Of a stretch of 64,000 nucleotides of DNA, positions 37,643 to 46,504 are shown piece after piece. Origin of the DNA: Flagellimonas oceanensis (GTDB taxonomy: Bacteria; Bacteroidota; Bacteroidia; Flavobacteriales; Flavobacteriaceae). The DNA lies in NCBI RefSeq assembly GCF_003992595.1, contig NZ_RZNA01000040.1, positions 331,603 to 395,602 of the forward strand, written 5' to 3'. Both the position numbers and the translations under genes were made by a program. The notes under the pieces are model-generated. The model worked only from the letters and a program-made list of their open reading frames with translations, was not told where the DNA came from and did no database searches. Within the stretch, counting starts at the first letter, position 1. Each line of letters begins with the position of its first letter.

Positions 37643-38188
37643 ATGAAAAAATCAATCCTCGTATGTGCTCTTGTGATGGTTGTGATTAGCTTCAATGCAA
37701 ATGCTCAAAACTGTAATCAAGGGAAAAAACTTGCAGAAAAGACATGGGAACAGTTTGGCCCGTGGAAACCTAATTTCACACTGATTCCTTTTAAAAATAA
37801 GGTTCAAAAGGTTAAAAGGGCCTGGAACTGGATTTCATCTAATAGTGGCGCCAATATTGGACCACGGTTTTTGGAAACCGACGGAGGTAATGAAAGCGGC
37901 AGCATAACAGGTCAGACGAAAAGGACTTTTGTAACCCCTCCATCCTTCAACAATACCATGAAAATCACGATCAATAAATATGATGGACGGGCAGAAACCG
38001 GTGTGGTCATCTGTTCCCATGGTAGAGATGGGATAACGAAAACACTGAAAACCTATACTTTTCCGAATGATAGGAACGGAAAGACCAAGGTATTCACATT
38101 AACTGGCGTAAAGGGAAAAATCGTTAGCGTGGCCATGAGAAACAAGTCGGTTGCCAATAGGTTCAAATACCGAATCAACGCTAAATAG
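37643..38188 (+). CDS. Secreted protein of unknown function
   Basis: 181 aa from the ATG at 37643. The first about 22 residues (MKKSILVCALVMVVISFNANA) are a signal peptide; the ORF-track start adds 21 unrelated residues. The mature part is basic, contains WKPNFTLIPFKNKVQKVKR and has only two cysteines (QNC and VICS). I recognise no family. It precedes another small secreted protein and the SdpA/SdpB-like pair. No RBS or promoter boxes could be assigned. Confidence 0.6.
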   Translation: MKKSILVCALVMVVISFNANAQNCNQGKKLAEKTWEQFGPWKPNFTLIPFKNKVQKVKRAWNWISSNSGANIGPRFLETDGGNESGSITGQTKRTFVTPPSFNNTMKITINKYDGRAETGVVICSHGRDGITKTLKTYTFPNDRNGKTKVFTLTGVKGKIVSVAMRNKSVANRFKYRINAK

Positions 38189-38304
38189 CTTAGAGAAAGT
38201 TCCCTCGGGGGCGACATTCCTTATCAGCTTTGGATGTCGGCATTTTGCAAGTGACCCAACCCTCTTAATTATTGGGCACGATTCACCTTAAAATACAATA
38301 CATT

Positions 38305-38709
38305 ATGAAACAAATCACACTTTTGGTAGTGGCAGTGCTATCCTTGACCTTTTTTTCATTTCAGGGTAGTCAAGAAAAGAAATTGGTTCGATTGAAAGAT
38401 GGTACCTATCAAATGTCCCAGGTCGATTTAAAACCGGAGACTCTTAAAGAGCTTATGACCTACAAAGGATGGAAGGAAGCCAAACATGTTCAACCCACGA
38501 AAGAGTTCGATTTTTCTGAGTTTAGAGATGCCAAGGGGTGGAAAGAAACTGCGGTCTTGCACGAAAACGGTAGAACACTTGTTGTTCACAAGGAAGCGAA
38601 GAGTAAAAATTTTACGAAGACTTTGTACAAAACTAAAAATGTTCGTGTCCAGAACGAAGCTGAAGCTAGGGAATTCATTGATAAAACAATGGAATCCTAT
38701 TTGAGATAG
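38305..38709 (+). CDS. Small secreted protein of unknown function
   Basis: 134 aa from the ATG at 38305 (MKQITLLVVAVLSLTFFSFQGS, a signal peptide). The mature protein is charged, with KDGTYQMSQVDLKPETLKELM and a basic KEAKSKNFTKTLYKTKN. No cysteine, no metal motif and no membrane helix after the signal. A terminator hairpin begins 6 nt after its stop. Confidence 0.6.
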   Translation: MKQITLLVVAVLSLTFFSFQGSQEKKLVRLKDGTYQMSQVDLKPETLKELMTYKGWKEAKHVQPTKEFDFSEFRDAKGWKETAVLHENGRTLVVHKEAKSKNFTKTLYKTKNVRVQNEAEAREFIDKTMESYLR

Positions 38710-38715
38710 TTGTTT

Positions 38716-38746
38716 GCCAGGGTCCTAAAAGACCCTGGCTCTTTTT
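38716..38746 (+). terminator. Hairpin terminator between 38305 gene and SdpA-like gene
   Basis: GCCAGGGTC (38716-38724) CTAAAA GACCCTGGC (38731-38739) TCTTTTT: a perfect 9-bp stem with a T-tract. The next gene starts at 38755, so termination or partial read-through would separate or link the two genes. Confidence 0.85.
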
Positions 38747-38754
38747 GTATTGCC

Positions 38755-39366
38755 ATGCGAATATTGAACAAAATCTACGTAGCTCTCTTCGGGCTTATTT
38801 TTATGACCACACTGGTGGTCAATGTCAGGGGGACTATCTCTTCGTATACAGAGTTCTATCATACAGAGGATGCTGAAAAAAGAAAGCAGGAAAATATATT
38901 GTACCGTTCTCTTGGGTTTGTGGAAAATAAGGCTGTTTCAACTTTTTTATCCTACACCGGGATGGATACCGGATTTGGTTTTTTTGCACCAAACGTTGCC
39001 AGCGAATACCTTACCGAATTTACGTTGTTCTCAACAGACAGTACATTGATTGAGACTACTTATTTTCCTAACATGCACCAAAAGGAGAGTGTTTCGAGAA
39101 TTAGGACGGCCTATTCCATGTTCGAGAAATATATGGAATCAGACCCGGATTCGCTTGAAATCAAGAGATGTGATATTTTTTTGAAAGGGCTGGCCTCCAA
39201 GGTACTGTTGGATAATGAACAAGCTGAATTTGTTAATGCAAAGGTTCAACTGTATCACTACCCAACTTTGGAACAATTGAAAAGCAATAAGACTATGGCT
39301 CCCATATATGTGTTTTTGAAATCAAAAAACTATACGCGCGATGAACTTTGGGAAAACTATAAATAA
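38755..39366 (+). CDS. SdpA/DUF5819-like single-pass membrane protein
   Basis: 203 aa from the ATG at 38755; the ORF-track start lies inside the terminator. One N-terminal membrane helix (IYVALFGLIFMTTLVV) and an extracytoplasmic domain. The segment GFGFFAPNVASEY resembles the WxFFAPNP-type motif of SdpA/DUF5819 proteins, which are partners of HTTM proteins. It overlaps the HTTM gene by 26 bp. The family assignment is by eye and uncertain. Confidence 0.5.
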   Translation: MRILNKIYVALFGLIFMTTLVVNVRGTISSYTEFYHTEDAEKRKQENILYRSLGFVENKAVSTFLSYTGMDTGFGFFAPNVASEYLTEFTLFSTDSTLIETTYFPNMHQKESVSRIRTAYSMFEKYMESDPDSLEIKRCDIFLKGLASKVLLDNEQAEFVNAKVQLYHYPTLEQLKSNKTMAPIYVFLKSKNYTRDELWENYK

Positions 39367-40282
39367 TCAAGTTTCTAAAAACGCCATGTTCTTGGTGTTC
39401 TTTAGAGTTTCGGTGGCCATATTTGTCCTAGTGCATTTAATGGCCTTTTATAAAGATTTGCCCTATCTGTTCAGAGACATGGCCTTACTGCCCAACCCCA
39501 TATCCGATTTGTTTGTTTTCGATACAATTTTGACCCATTTCCGGTTATCAGAGAGTTTGGGTTTCCCAATGGACGTTTATTTGAATTCCATCACATTGAT
39601 TTTTCTATTGTTTACCCTATTATTGGCGATGGGGTGTATTACCCAATTTTCAGCTTTGGTCTTATTGATACTGCATATTGCCTTGCTCAAAACCAATGTG
39701 TTTTTCAATTATGGGGTGGATTACTTTACCAATATAAGTCTATTCTTTTTATGTTTTTTACCCTCTAATCTTTACGGTTCTTTGGATGCTATTTTATTTA
39801 AAAGGATGGTACTAAAGTTGCGGCCCAAAGTAGATTTCCAACTTTTGCGAAGACTATTTGGGATATTTATTTGCATTGCCTATTTCTTTTCTGGTTTTGA
39901 TAAGCTTCTGGGCTATAACTGGCGGAACGGGGAAGCTATTTGGAAAACAATTACATTGCCCTACTTTAACTTGGATTTTAATTTGGGTGTTGAATGGTTG
40001 TCCGAACACCAATGGCTTTTGGCACTAATCGGTTGGTCCGTAATCCTTGTTGAAATGCTTTACTTTTTAATCAATGTGAAAGCGCTTCGAAAGTATTGGT
40101 TGGCCACCACCATAGGAATGCATTTGGGAATTGCATTATTGCTTAACCTATATTTCTTTTCAACCCTGATGATTATTTTGAATCTTACCGCGTATTATGA
40201 CTTCAGTGTAAATAAATCCTACAACTTTCACTTTGTTAAGTTGTTGAACGAAAAATACGCTTCACTTCTTAGGATTCGTTAG
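39341..40282 (+). CDS. HTTM (SdpB/VKGC-like) membrane protein
   Basis: 313 aa with about seven or eight membrane helices. Features: FFRVSVAIFVLVHLMAFYKDLPYLFRD at the start, NYGVDYFTNISLFFLCFLP, and YFFSGFDKLLGYNWRNGEAIWKTITLP, which is characteristic of HTTM/vitamin-K-dependent carboxylase-like proteins. In Bacillus, SdpB of this family processes the SdpC killing factor with SdpA. It overlaps the SdpA-like gene, as in sdpAB. ATG at 39386 (MFLVFFRV) is an alternative start. Confidence 0.75.
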   Translation: MNFGKTINNQVSKNAMFLVFFRVSVAIFVLVHLMAFYKDLPYLFRDMALLPNPISDLFVFDTILTHFRLSESLGFPMDVYLNSITLIFLLFTLLLAMGCITQFSALVLLILHIALLKTNVFFNYGVDYFTNISLFFLCFLPSNLYGSLDAILFKRMVLKLRPKVDFQLLRRLFGIFICIAYFFSGFDKLLGYNWRNGEAIWKTITLPYFNLDFNLGVEWLSEHQWLLALIGWSVILVEMLYFLINVKALRKYWLATTIGMHLGIALLLNLYFFSTLMIILNLTAYYDFSVNKSYNFHFVKLLNEKYASLLRIR

Positions 40283-42273
40283 GCCAAGAAATTAATATTG
40301 ATAGTGGTTCCTCGTCCTTCCTCACTATCCCAGTCAATTTCTCCATTCAGGTAGGCAACGCGACTTTCGATATTCTTAAGTCCAAGGCCCTCTTTGTTTT
40401 TGGACTGTTGGGGATTAAATCCGACTCCATCATCCTCAACGGTCAGGAATACCTGCTCGTTGTGCGCATATAGCTGAATAAATATGGACTTTGCATTGGC
40501 GTGTTTTTTAATATTGGAAACGATTTCTTGTACCAGTCGGTATACCATGACTTCCTTGGTGGCATCCAATTTTGGGAGCTTGTTTATTTCCAGGGTTACC
40601 TCATAATTGTCGATGGTCAATCTATCGGCCAAATCCTTGATTCCATCCCTTAACCCAGAAACTGCTAAGGTGTGCGGCACCATATTGTGCGAGATTCTAC
40701 GAACTTCATTGCAAGCATAGTCAATAAGTTGTTCGGTTTTGTCCACCGTTTCTTTGTTGGTTGAATGGTTTTCGGTAACCGCGATATAATGGGACTTAAC
40801 GGAGCTCAGTAGGCTTCCCAATCCATCGTGAAGGTCCTTGGCAATGCGGGCACGCTCCTTTTCTTGACCTTCGATCATACTGTTCATGGTTGTGATTCTG
40901 TTCTGTTGTCGCAGTTTCACGATTTCTTGTTCCTGAATCGCTTGTCGTTGCGCAGTGATGGTTTTTTGGTAGATCAAGCGCTTTCTAAGGAAAATGGAGG
41001 CCAATAGACCAAAAACCACCAAAACACCAACTCCCCATAACATAAGCTTCTGTTGTCGGTTTTTCTTGGCAATCAACAACTCTTGCTCCGCTTCCCTTTT
41101 ATCAAATTCGTACTGCATGCCCAACCGGGTAATTTTTCTAACGTTCTTCTCGTTGAAAAGGGAATCCTTTAACTGCGTGTACATTTCAAAATTCCTAAGG
41201 GATGCTTCATAGTTTCCCAACTTGCTTTCGGTTTTGTAAAGACAATCACACGCTTCAATTTTTGTTTCTATTTCATCCATGGCTTCTGCGAACTCCAGGG
41301 ATCGTCTACAATCGGTCAAGGCTTTTTCAAGGTTGCCTTGCTCCAGATAAAGCAATCCTCTTTCGGCAAGGGCAAGCATTTCTCCATGGGCATATTGTTT
41401 GTCCCGACTGGTGGTAAGGGCCTTGTTGAAATAATTCAGCGCACTGCCCACACTATCAAGCTGATAAAGCGCCCTACCGATATGATAGTTGGAGACCGCT
41501 ACAAATCGCTCTGGAAGCTTTGCCTCAATTTTCATTTTTTTGGCATCGTAAGCAGTTTGAAGGGCTTCCTCATAGCGTTTCATTTTATATAGCAGTTCCC
41601 CTTTATTACTTAGGATTATAGCCGTGTTGGGAAGCGCACGCTCGTCCTTAGTGGCTAAATTATAGGCTTCATCATAATTTTTCAGCGCGTTTTCGTAATC
41701 ATCGATTTTAAGATACAGATTGGCCAGACTATTGTAAAGCACCAGTTTTTTACCCGTCAATTGGTTCTTTGCACTATCATCCAAACCACTTTCATCAATC
41801 TGTTCCAAAATGGCTTTGGCTTCCAATTGCGTTGCCAAGGCAAGTGTAACATCGCCGGACTTACTATAAATGCCGCCCCGAGTTGAAAGTATGGATGCTT
41901 TGAGCATTTGATCTTTGGTTCCTAAATATTCGTCTGCAAGGTCCAAAGAGGTAAGGCTGGAATCGATGTTGGCATTAAAAAAATGGTAGTTCCCCAAGGC
42001 ATAGTAACTATTGGCCAGTAACAGTGCATCTTCATTTGTTTTTGAAATTTGAACGGCCTTCGCTATCAATTTTTTGGTGGGTGGTACATATCGGTTTTGC
42101 CCTGAATAACGCAATAGCCCCAACACTTTTTTAGAGGTGTCTTCCTCATGTGTCAAAATGGAATCCAAAAATTCCGAAACTGGATCTTGGGAGAATGAAC
42201 TGTTAATGGCTAAAAGGAACAACAAAAAAGTAAAAAACAACTGTTTTTTACGTTGGGGAAGAACGAGCATCAT
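40279..42273 (-). CDS. TPR-containing sensor histidine kinase (HisKA_3)
   Basis: 664 aa. An N-terminal signal/anchor segment (FFTFLLFLLAINSSFS), then about ten TPR-like repeats (residues 40-370, for example LYNSLANLYLKIDDYENALKNYDEA) facing the periplasm. One membrane helix (LMLWGVGVLVVFGLLASIFL, about residue 400) follows, then a coiled coil, the HisKA_3 helix with the phosphorylated His in RIAKDLHDGLGSLL, and a HATPase with VEDDGVGFNP and GLGLKNIESRV. It probably phosphorylates the NarL-type regulator at 43625. Its stop is 4 bp inside the convergent HTTM gene. Confidence 0.9.
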   Translation of the reverse strand: MMLVLPQRKKQLFFTFLLFLLAINSSFSQDPVSEFLDSILTHEEDTSKKVLGLLRYSGQNRYVPPTKKLIAKAVQISKTNEDALLLANSYYALGNYHFFNANIDSSLTSLDLADEYLGTKDQMLKASILSTRGGIYSKSGDVTLALATQLEAKAILEQIDESGLDDSAKNQLTGKKLVLYNSLANLYLKIDDYENALKNYDEAYNLATKDERALPNTAIILSNKGELLYKMKRYEEALQTAYDAKKMKIEAKLPERFVAVSNYHIGRALYQLDSVGSALNYFNKALTTSRDKQYAHGEMLALAERGLLYLEQGNLEKALTDCRRSLEFAEAMDEIETKIEACDCLYKTESKLGNYEASLRNFEMYTQLKDSLFNEKNVRKITRLGMQYEFDKREAEQELLIAKKNRQQKLMLWGVGVLVVFGLLASIFLRKRLIYQKTITAQRQAIQEQEIVKLRQQNRITTMNSMIEGQEKERARIAKDLHDGLGSLLSSVKSHYIAVTENHSTNKETVDKTEQLIDYACNEVRRISHNMVPHTLAVSGLRDGIKDLADRLTIDNYEVTLEINKLPKLDATKEVMVYRLVQEIVSNIKKHANAKSIFIQLYAHNEQVFLTVEDDGVGFNPQQSKNKEGLGLKNIESRVAYLNGEIDWDSEEGRGTTININFLA

Positions 42274-42284
42274 TAATATTCGGT

Positions 42285-42423
42285 ATGAGGTTGGTTTGAA
42301 CGGTCAATTTAAAAAAATATCAGTAGTAGCTGCTGTATAAATCGTCCAACCCCCAAAAATCTATGATTTCATGGATTTTTTTGGAGTACAAGAATTGAGG
42401 GAGACCGAATCAATGAGGTTGGT
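42285..42423. repeat. 11-bp direct repeat ATGAGGTTGGT in the kinase/42474 gap
   Basis: ATGAGGTTGGT occurs at 42285-42295 and 42413-42423, flanking the gap between the kinase start and the 42474 gene. The copies are in the same orientation. Probably binding sites or chance; listed because both sit in the promoter region. Confidence 0.25.
42367..42382 (+). promoter_or_regulatory. Shared upstream motif, copy 2 (TTTCATGGATTTTTTT)
   Basis: TTTCATGGATTTTTTT about 107 nt before the ATG at 42474 (see findings). Located between the kinase and the genes leading to the regulator. Confidence 0.4.
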
Positions 42424-42473
42424 ATAGTTTGCCGTTGTTTTTAAAATATTAGATAACCATTAAAACCTCAACC

Positions 42474-42818
42474 ATGGAATTGTCACTGAACCAAACCGCA
42501 GATGTGGAACAATTAAAACAAAAATTGACCACGGCTTTCCCTAACTATAAAATAAAAAGTCCTTTACTGAACAAAAAAATAATCAATGTGGTCAATGGTC
42601 CCGTTATGGCCATTATAATCCCAAAAAATAATAAGGTAAAGGTAGTGGGGAACATTAATTTAATGCTACCATGGATGTTCGTGCTTTTTGTGATTTTAAT
42701 GGCTTTGACCTTAATTGGCGGGCTCATTTTTTATGGGGTAATGTATTATGTGAAAAAAGAGGATTTCAAGTCTCTTGAAACCGAAGTATCCCAATTTATC
42801 TCCAAAGAATATATTTAA
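42474..42818 (+). CDS. Small membrane protein of unknown function
   Basis: 114 aa. A cytoplasmic start (MELSLNQTADVEQLKQKLTTAF) is followed by a beta-rich part (NVVNGPVMAIIIPKNNKVKVVGNI) and a hydrophobic helix (LMLPWMFVLFVILMALTLIGGLIFYGVMYYV). I recognise no family. It heads a run of genes ending in the response regulator at 43625, with a short gap to the next gene. Confidence 0.55.
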   Translation: MELSLNQTADVEQLKQKLTTAFPNYKIKSPLLNKKIINVVNGPVMAIIIPKNNKVKVVGNINLMLPWMFVLFVILMALTLIGGLIFYGVMYYVKKEDFKSLETEVSQFISKEYI

Positions 42819-42848
42819 AACCAAGCTATACTAAATACTTACCAAAAA

Positions 42849-43541
42849 ATGAGAACTCTTTTTATATTGCCCATATTGGGGCTACTGCTAATTTCGTGCA
42901 ATACGGACAACCAAAATGCTACCTTGGACAAGATTGCTGAAAACTATGAAGCCAGTGTGTCCTCCTCAAGAGAATTCCAAATGAACGATGAAAACAACGA
43001 AAGTTATGAAGCTTTTAAAATAAAGCTTACCAATAGCAAGATGTTGGATACCTTACGCCCCGATTTGGTAAGCCCATCCGTGGCCATGATGTTGCTTGAT
43101 GGATTTACGAATGAGGAGAAGGAAGAGTTCGGATACATTATCGTGGAAACGGTAAACTCGGAGACCGGAGAATCCACCGTTTACAGATACGAACCGGAAA
43201 CTCTTGGACCTTACTTGCAAAAGGCGAAGGTTTTCACAGAGTTTTCCAAGAACATTGTTGAGGAAAATTATGAAGCGGTAGTAAAAAACGTAATCGAAGA
43301 GTACCGGAAACCAACTTTGGGGGTTGAATTGGGCAATTTCATGAAAGCCCTCATCGATGAGCATGGGAAGATTACAGACTATAAACGAACCACATTGAGA
43401 TTGCACACCGGCTCGGACGGGGAGGAGCTTTGGGTGTATGATGGGGTGCTCAATTTTGATGATGGATTCAAAAGACCTTACCATATAACCACATCCACCA
43501 AGGTTGGAGAACCCTATGTGTCTGGTTATCAGTTAGACTAG
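42849..43541 (+). CDS. Lipoprotein of unknown function
   Basis: 230 aa. Lipoprotein signal MRTLFILPILGLLLISC with Cys at about 17, then an acidic linker. The C-terminal half contains ELGNFMKALIDEHGKITDYKRTTLRLHTGSDGEELWVYDGVLNFDDGFKRPYHITTSTK, a beta-rich fold I do not recognise. It is 30 nt after the 42474 gene and precedes the response regulator, so the three probably share a transcript. Confidence 0.6.
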   Translation: MRTLFILPILGLLLISCNTDNQNATLDKIAENYEASVSSSREFQMNDENNESYEAFKIKLTNSKMLDTLRPDLVSPSVAMMLLDGFTNEEKEEFGYIIVETVNSETGESTVYRYEPETLGPYLQKAKVFTEFSKNIVEENYEAVVKNVIEEYRKPTLGVELGNFMKALIDEHGKITDYKRTTLRLHTGSDGEELWVYDGVLNFDDGFKRPYHITTSTKVGEPYVSGYQLD

Positions 43542-43624
43542 AAAGAGTTTTTATTTTAACCAACGGTATGTCTATATTTAATGGGAAAACCATCAACCAA
43601 CCACTTAAGATCGCCAACCGACCA

Positions 43625-44269
43625 ATGATCAATGTTTTTATTATTGATGACCATCAAATGGTTATCGAAGGATTCAAGTTATTGCTGCAGAATGAAGATG
43701 ACATCAAAGTTGTTGGTTCTGAACTAGACGCTAAAAAAGCACTTCACAAATTACCCGAAATCAATCCCGATGTAATTCTGTTGGACATCAATATGCCCGG
43801 TTTAAATGGTATTGAGGCCTGCAAAAAAATAACCAAGTTAGGCCTGGAATCCAAAATTATAGCCATAACCATGCATAAAGAAAGTAGCCTGATCAGACAA
43901 ATGCTCAATAATGGATCAAAGGGCTATGTATTGAAGAATGCAGGGAAAACGGAATTGGTGGAAGCCATAGAATCCGTTTTTGCAGGAAAGACCTATTTGG
44001 ATGAAACATCCAAGGAGATTGTATTCAATATGATGACCAACGACAAGAAAATCAAGGAGACTTCGAGTCTGTTCCCAAAACTTTCCCGAAGGGAAAAGGA
44101 AGTACTTCAATTGATTTTGGAGGAACATACCACCCAAGAAATAGCGGACAAGCTCTTTATTAGTTTTGGTACCGTGGAAACCCACCGCAGAAACATGCTC
44201 ATTAAAACCGGTACACGAAACACCGCCGGTTTGGTAAAGGTGGCTTTGGAATACGCCCTACTTACCTAG
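43625..44269 (+). CDS. NarL/LuxR-type response regulator (canonical)
   Basis: 214 aa from the ATG at 43625 (MINVFIIDDHQMVIEG). The ORF-track start at 43568 adds 19 residues not typical for the family. Receiver: DDHQ acidic pair, phospho-Asp in DVILLDINMPGLNG, ITMHK (Thr), GYVLKNAGKTE (Lys). LuxR HTH: LSRREKEVLQLILEEHTTQEIADKLFISFGTVETHRRNMLIKTG. Likely partner of the kinase at 40279. A probable target is the motif found before 42474 and 44384. Confidence 0.92.
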   Translation: MINVFIIDDHQMVIEGFKLLLQNEDDIKVVGSELDAKKALHKLPEINPDVILLDINMPGLNGIEACKKITKLGLESKIIAITMHKESSLIRQMLNNGSKGYVLKNAGKTELVEAIESVFAGKTYLDETSKEIVFNMMTNDKKIKETSSLFPKLSRREKEVLQLILEEHTTQEIADKLFISFGTVETHRRNMLIKTGTRNTAGLVKVALEYALLT

Positions 44270-44300
44270 GAGATATGTGCCGTCCATAAAAAATTACCTG

Positions 44301-44316
44301 TTTTCATAGATTTTTT
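44301..44316 (+). promoter_or_regulatory. Shared upstream motif, copy 3 (TTTTCATAGATTTTTT)
   Basis: TTTTCATAGATTTTTT about 83 nt before the ATG at 44384; close to the copies at 37554 and 42367. Confidence 0.4.
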
Positions 44317-44383
44317 CGCCCCAATGGAATTCTTGGATATCCCAAAAGCGGCAACATCCTAATTTGCGGTAAACAGCAAATCA

Positions 44384-45001
44384 ATGGATATTAAAATTAT
44401 TGGAATCGTCGGTGCTGCCGCGATATTGTGTTATCGACTTTACTCAGCCTATCAAAACTATGCCCGGCAGCGAAAAGAAAGGGCGACGGGGACGACTACA
44501 AATCGTTCCCGGAACATGAAAGGAACCATTGGCATACCGCAGAAGTATTCCCTGGACCTTCCCGTACATATGGAAAAGGTATACGATCTAAATGACACTG
44601 CGAACCTACAGCTTCTGAATGAAGAAAAAGAGCTTTACGCCATAGTTATCGATGAATCTGCAGGGGAATTTCAAACTGCACAGCGTAAGTATGGAGCTTA
44701 CCAAGATGGACTTTCCGTATTGGAAAACTATGAACAGATTCAGCTGGCATCGTTCAGACACGACATGAAGGTTATTTCGGAAGAAGAATTGTCCATAGGA
44801 ATCGTCAATGCCAATAACAGAGGGCTGCAATTTGATGCTCAAATAGCTGACATTCCCTTTCCTATATCTTACTACACGCTGTTCGTTGAAAAAAATGATG
44901 ACCTATACTTTTTGGTCGCTTGGACACCCATTGGCATGAAAAAAGAGAACTGTACAAATATCCTGAACCTATTAAGGTCCTTTCGTCCATATCAACAATA
45001 A
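44384..45001 (+). CDS. Membrane-anchored protein of unknown function
   Basis: 205 aa. N-terminal hydrophobic helix (IIGIVGAAAILCYRLYSAY) and then a soluble domain beginning after a basic stretch (QRKERATG). The later region YALVID/ESAGEFQTAQRKYGAYQDG and FPISYYTLFVEKNDDLYFLVAWTPIGMKKENCTNIL suggests an alpha/beta fold. Not recognised. The beta-helix gene follows after 24 nt. Confidence 0.55.
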   Translation: MDIKIIGIVGAAAILCYRLYSAYQNYARQRKERATGTTTNRSRNMKGTIGIPQKYSLDLPVHMEKVYDLNDTANLQLLNEEKELYAIVIDESAGEFQTAQRKYGAYQDGLSVLENYEQIQLASFRHDMKVISEEELSIGIVNANNRGLQFDAQIADIPFPISYYTLFVEKNDDLYFLVAWTPIGMKKENCTNILNLLRSFRPYQQ

Positions 45002-45025
45002 TCAAATACTAATATTAAATATAAA

Positions 45026-46351
45026 ATGAAGAATCAAATTTCAACCGCAATCATTCTTTTAGTAACGTTGAACTGGGGTGTATCCCAAAACACATCTCCC
45101 AATTTTTCCAATGAGGGCAGGGATTGGTTTATAAGCAAAACAACCGGTTCAGGTCAAATGGGGACAAAAGAGCGTCCCGCCAAAGATTTGGGTAACATTA
45201 TACATCATCTTAAACCCAATGATCGCATTCACATAGCAGAAGGGATTTATTTGAGCAAAGGTTCCAGTGGGGCCGATGAAATCAATGTGCCCGTTAAAAT
45301 TTACGGAGGTTACGATACGTCTTTTACTACGCGCGATCCCTGGGATGCCCACAAGACCATTTTTACGGGAACCAACGAGTATATGAAATCCACACAGCCA
45401 CGGATCTATATCCGCACTGATCAGCAACGGGAGAACAATGGGCAAAAGTCAACAGGGTCCGAGATTGTTGTGGACGGTATTATCGTGGACCATGGGCCGC
45501 GAAACCGTTATCATTTGGACAAGAATTTGGCAATAAGGAGAAAGGCAAGTCCTAAAACCCAACAGAACCCATCTCCCGAATCAGGAGGTATTGTTATTGT
45601 AGGTAGCAATTTCACTAACGTTGCTGTTCAAAATTGTGTGGTCATGAATACGGCACCGACCGAGGGAGCTATTTCCGTACGTGTTTTTAAAGGAGGACAA
45701 GGCATTATCCAGAACAATTTTTGCATCAACAACACTGGCTATGGCATCCAAGCCCGCACAGGTTATATGGGTTCGGACGAATCCCTATTGCCTAAATTTC
45801 AAATCAAGCACAATACCGTACTCTTTACTTGGAAACATGACCCCATTGCTTCTTACGGAGGGGATGCCCTCGCCATAGATCAAAATTTGGTGGCTTCGAT
45901 AGAAAACAATGCCTTAGGCTACGGACACATGGGTGGCTTGTACAATAAAGGAGCCAAAATCACTATGAAGAACAATCTGTTCACAGGTAACGGAAAATAC
46001 GATTATCGTGAAATCAATGATAAAATGGCTGTCGCCGACATATTGGACGAAGCAATGTATTTAGACCCAATGAGTGATGGAAACCAAGGTTTATTGATAA
46101 AGATTCCCGTGGCAGAACGTTGGGCAGAGATTTATGCTAGTAGACAAGAAATCAGTAGGGAAGAAGTGGATGCTGCTGTGACAGTACCCAATACAGGTGC
46201 CAATCAATTACGAAGTATTTTCGGCCTTAACCTTCAAGGTTCTGGAGTTGCGATGGATGCAGAAATATTTTTGCCTCTTATTACTATTGATGAAGCGCTA
46301 CCAGCCGGACGTTATCCTTGGGATGAAATGGGATGCAACATACCAAAATAG
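45026..46351 (+). CDS. Secreted right-handed parallel beta-helix protein
   Basis: 441 aa with a signal peptide (STAIILLVTLNWGVSQ). The start of the fold is DWFISKTTGSGQMGTKERPAKDLG, then PVKIYGGYD. Coil repeats follow with Asn ladders: NVAVQNCVVMN, GIIQNNFCINNTGYGIQ, FQIKHNTVLFTW, IENNALGYG and ITMKNNLFTGNGKYD. These folds bind or cleave polysaccharides; no catalytic residues can be picked. It follows the 44384 gene and ends before a bidirectional terminator. Confidence 0.8.
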   Translation: MKNQISTAIILLVTLNWGVSQNTSPNFSNEGRDWFISKTTGSGQMGTKERPAKDLGNIIHHLKPNDRIHIAEGIYLSKGSSGADEINVPVKIYGGYDTSFTTRDPWDAHKTIFTGTNEYMKSTQPRIYIRTDQQRENNGQKSTGSEIVVDGIIVDHGPRNRYHLDKNLAIRRKASPKTQQNPSPESGGIVIVGSNFTNVAVQNCVVMNTAPTEGAISVRVFKGGQGIIQNNFCINNTGYGIQARTGYMGSDESLLPKFQIKHNTVLFTWKHDPIASYGGDALAIDQNLVASIENNALGYGHMGGLYNKGAKITMKNNLFTGNGKYDYREINDKMAVADILDEAMYLDPMSDGNQGLLIKIPVAERWAEIYASRQEISREEVDAAVTVPNTGANQLRSIFGLNLQGSGVAMDAEIFLPLITIDEALPAGRYPWDEMGCNIPK

Positions 46352-46369
46352 ATAGCCCTAAAAATTGTG

Positions 46370-46407
46370 ATAAAGGCCTTGTGTATAGCAACACAAGGCC
46401 TTTATTT
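46370..46407. terminator. Bidirectional terminator after the beta-helix gene
   Basis: ATAAAGGCCTTGTG (46370-46383) and CACAAGGCCTTTAT (46392-46405) form a perfect 14-bp stem with an 8-nt loop, then TTTG. It sits 19 nt after the beta-helix stop; the minus-strand gene ends at 46505. Confidence 0.9.
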
Positions 46408-46504
46408 GTTTATGGAACAGTTTGTACTTCGCCGCGTACCAAACTTTGTGCTAAGCTATGCGATATCATACAATAAAACTCTCCTAAGAAACTTCTTATA
46501 TTGC

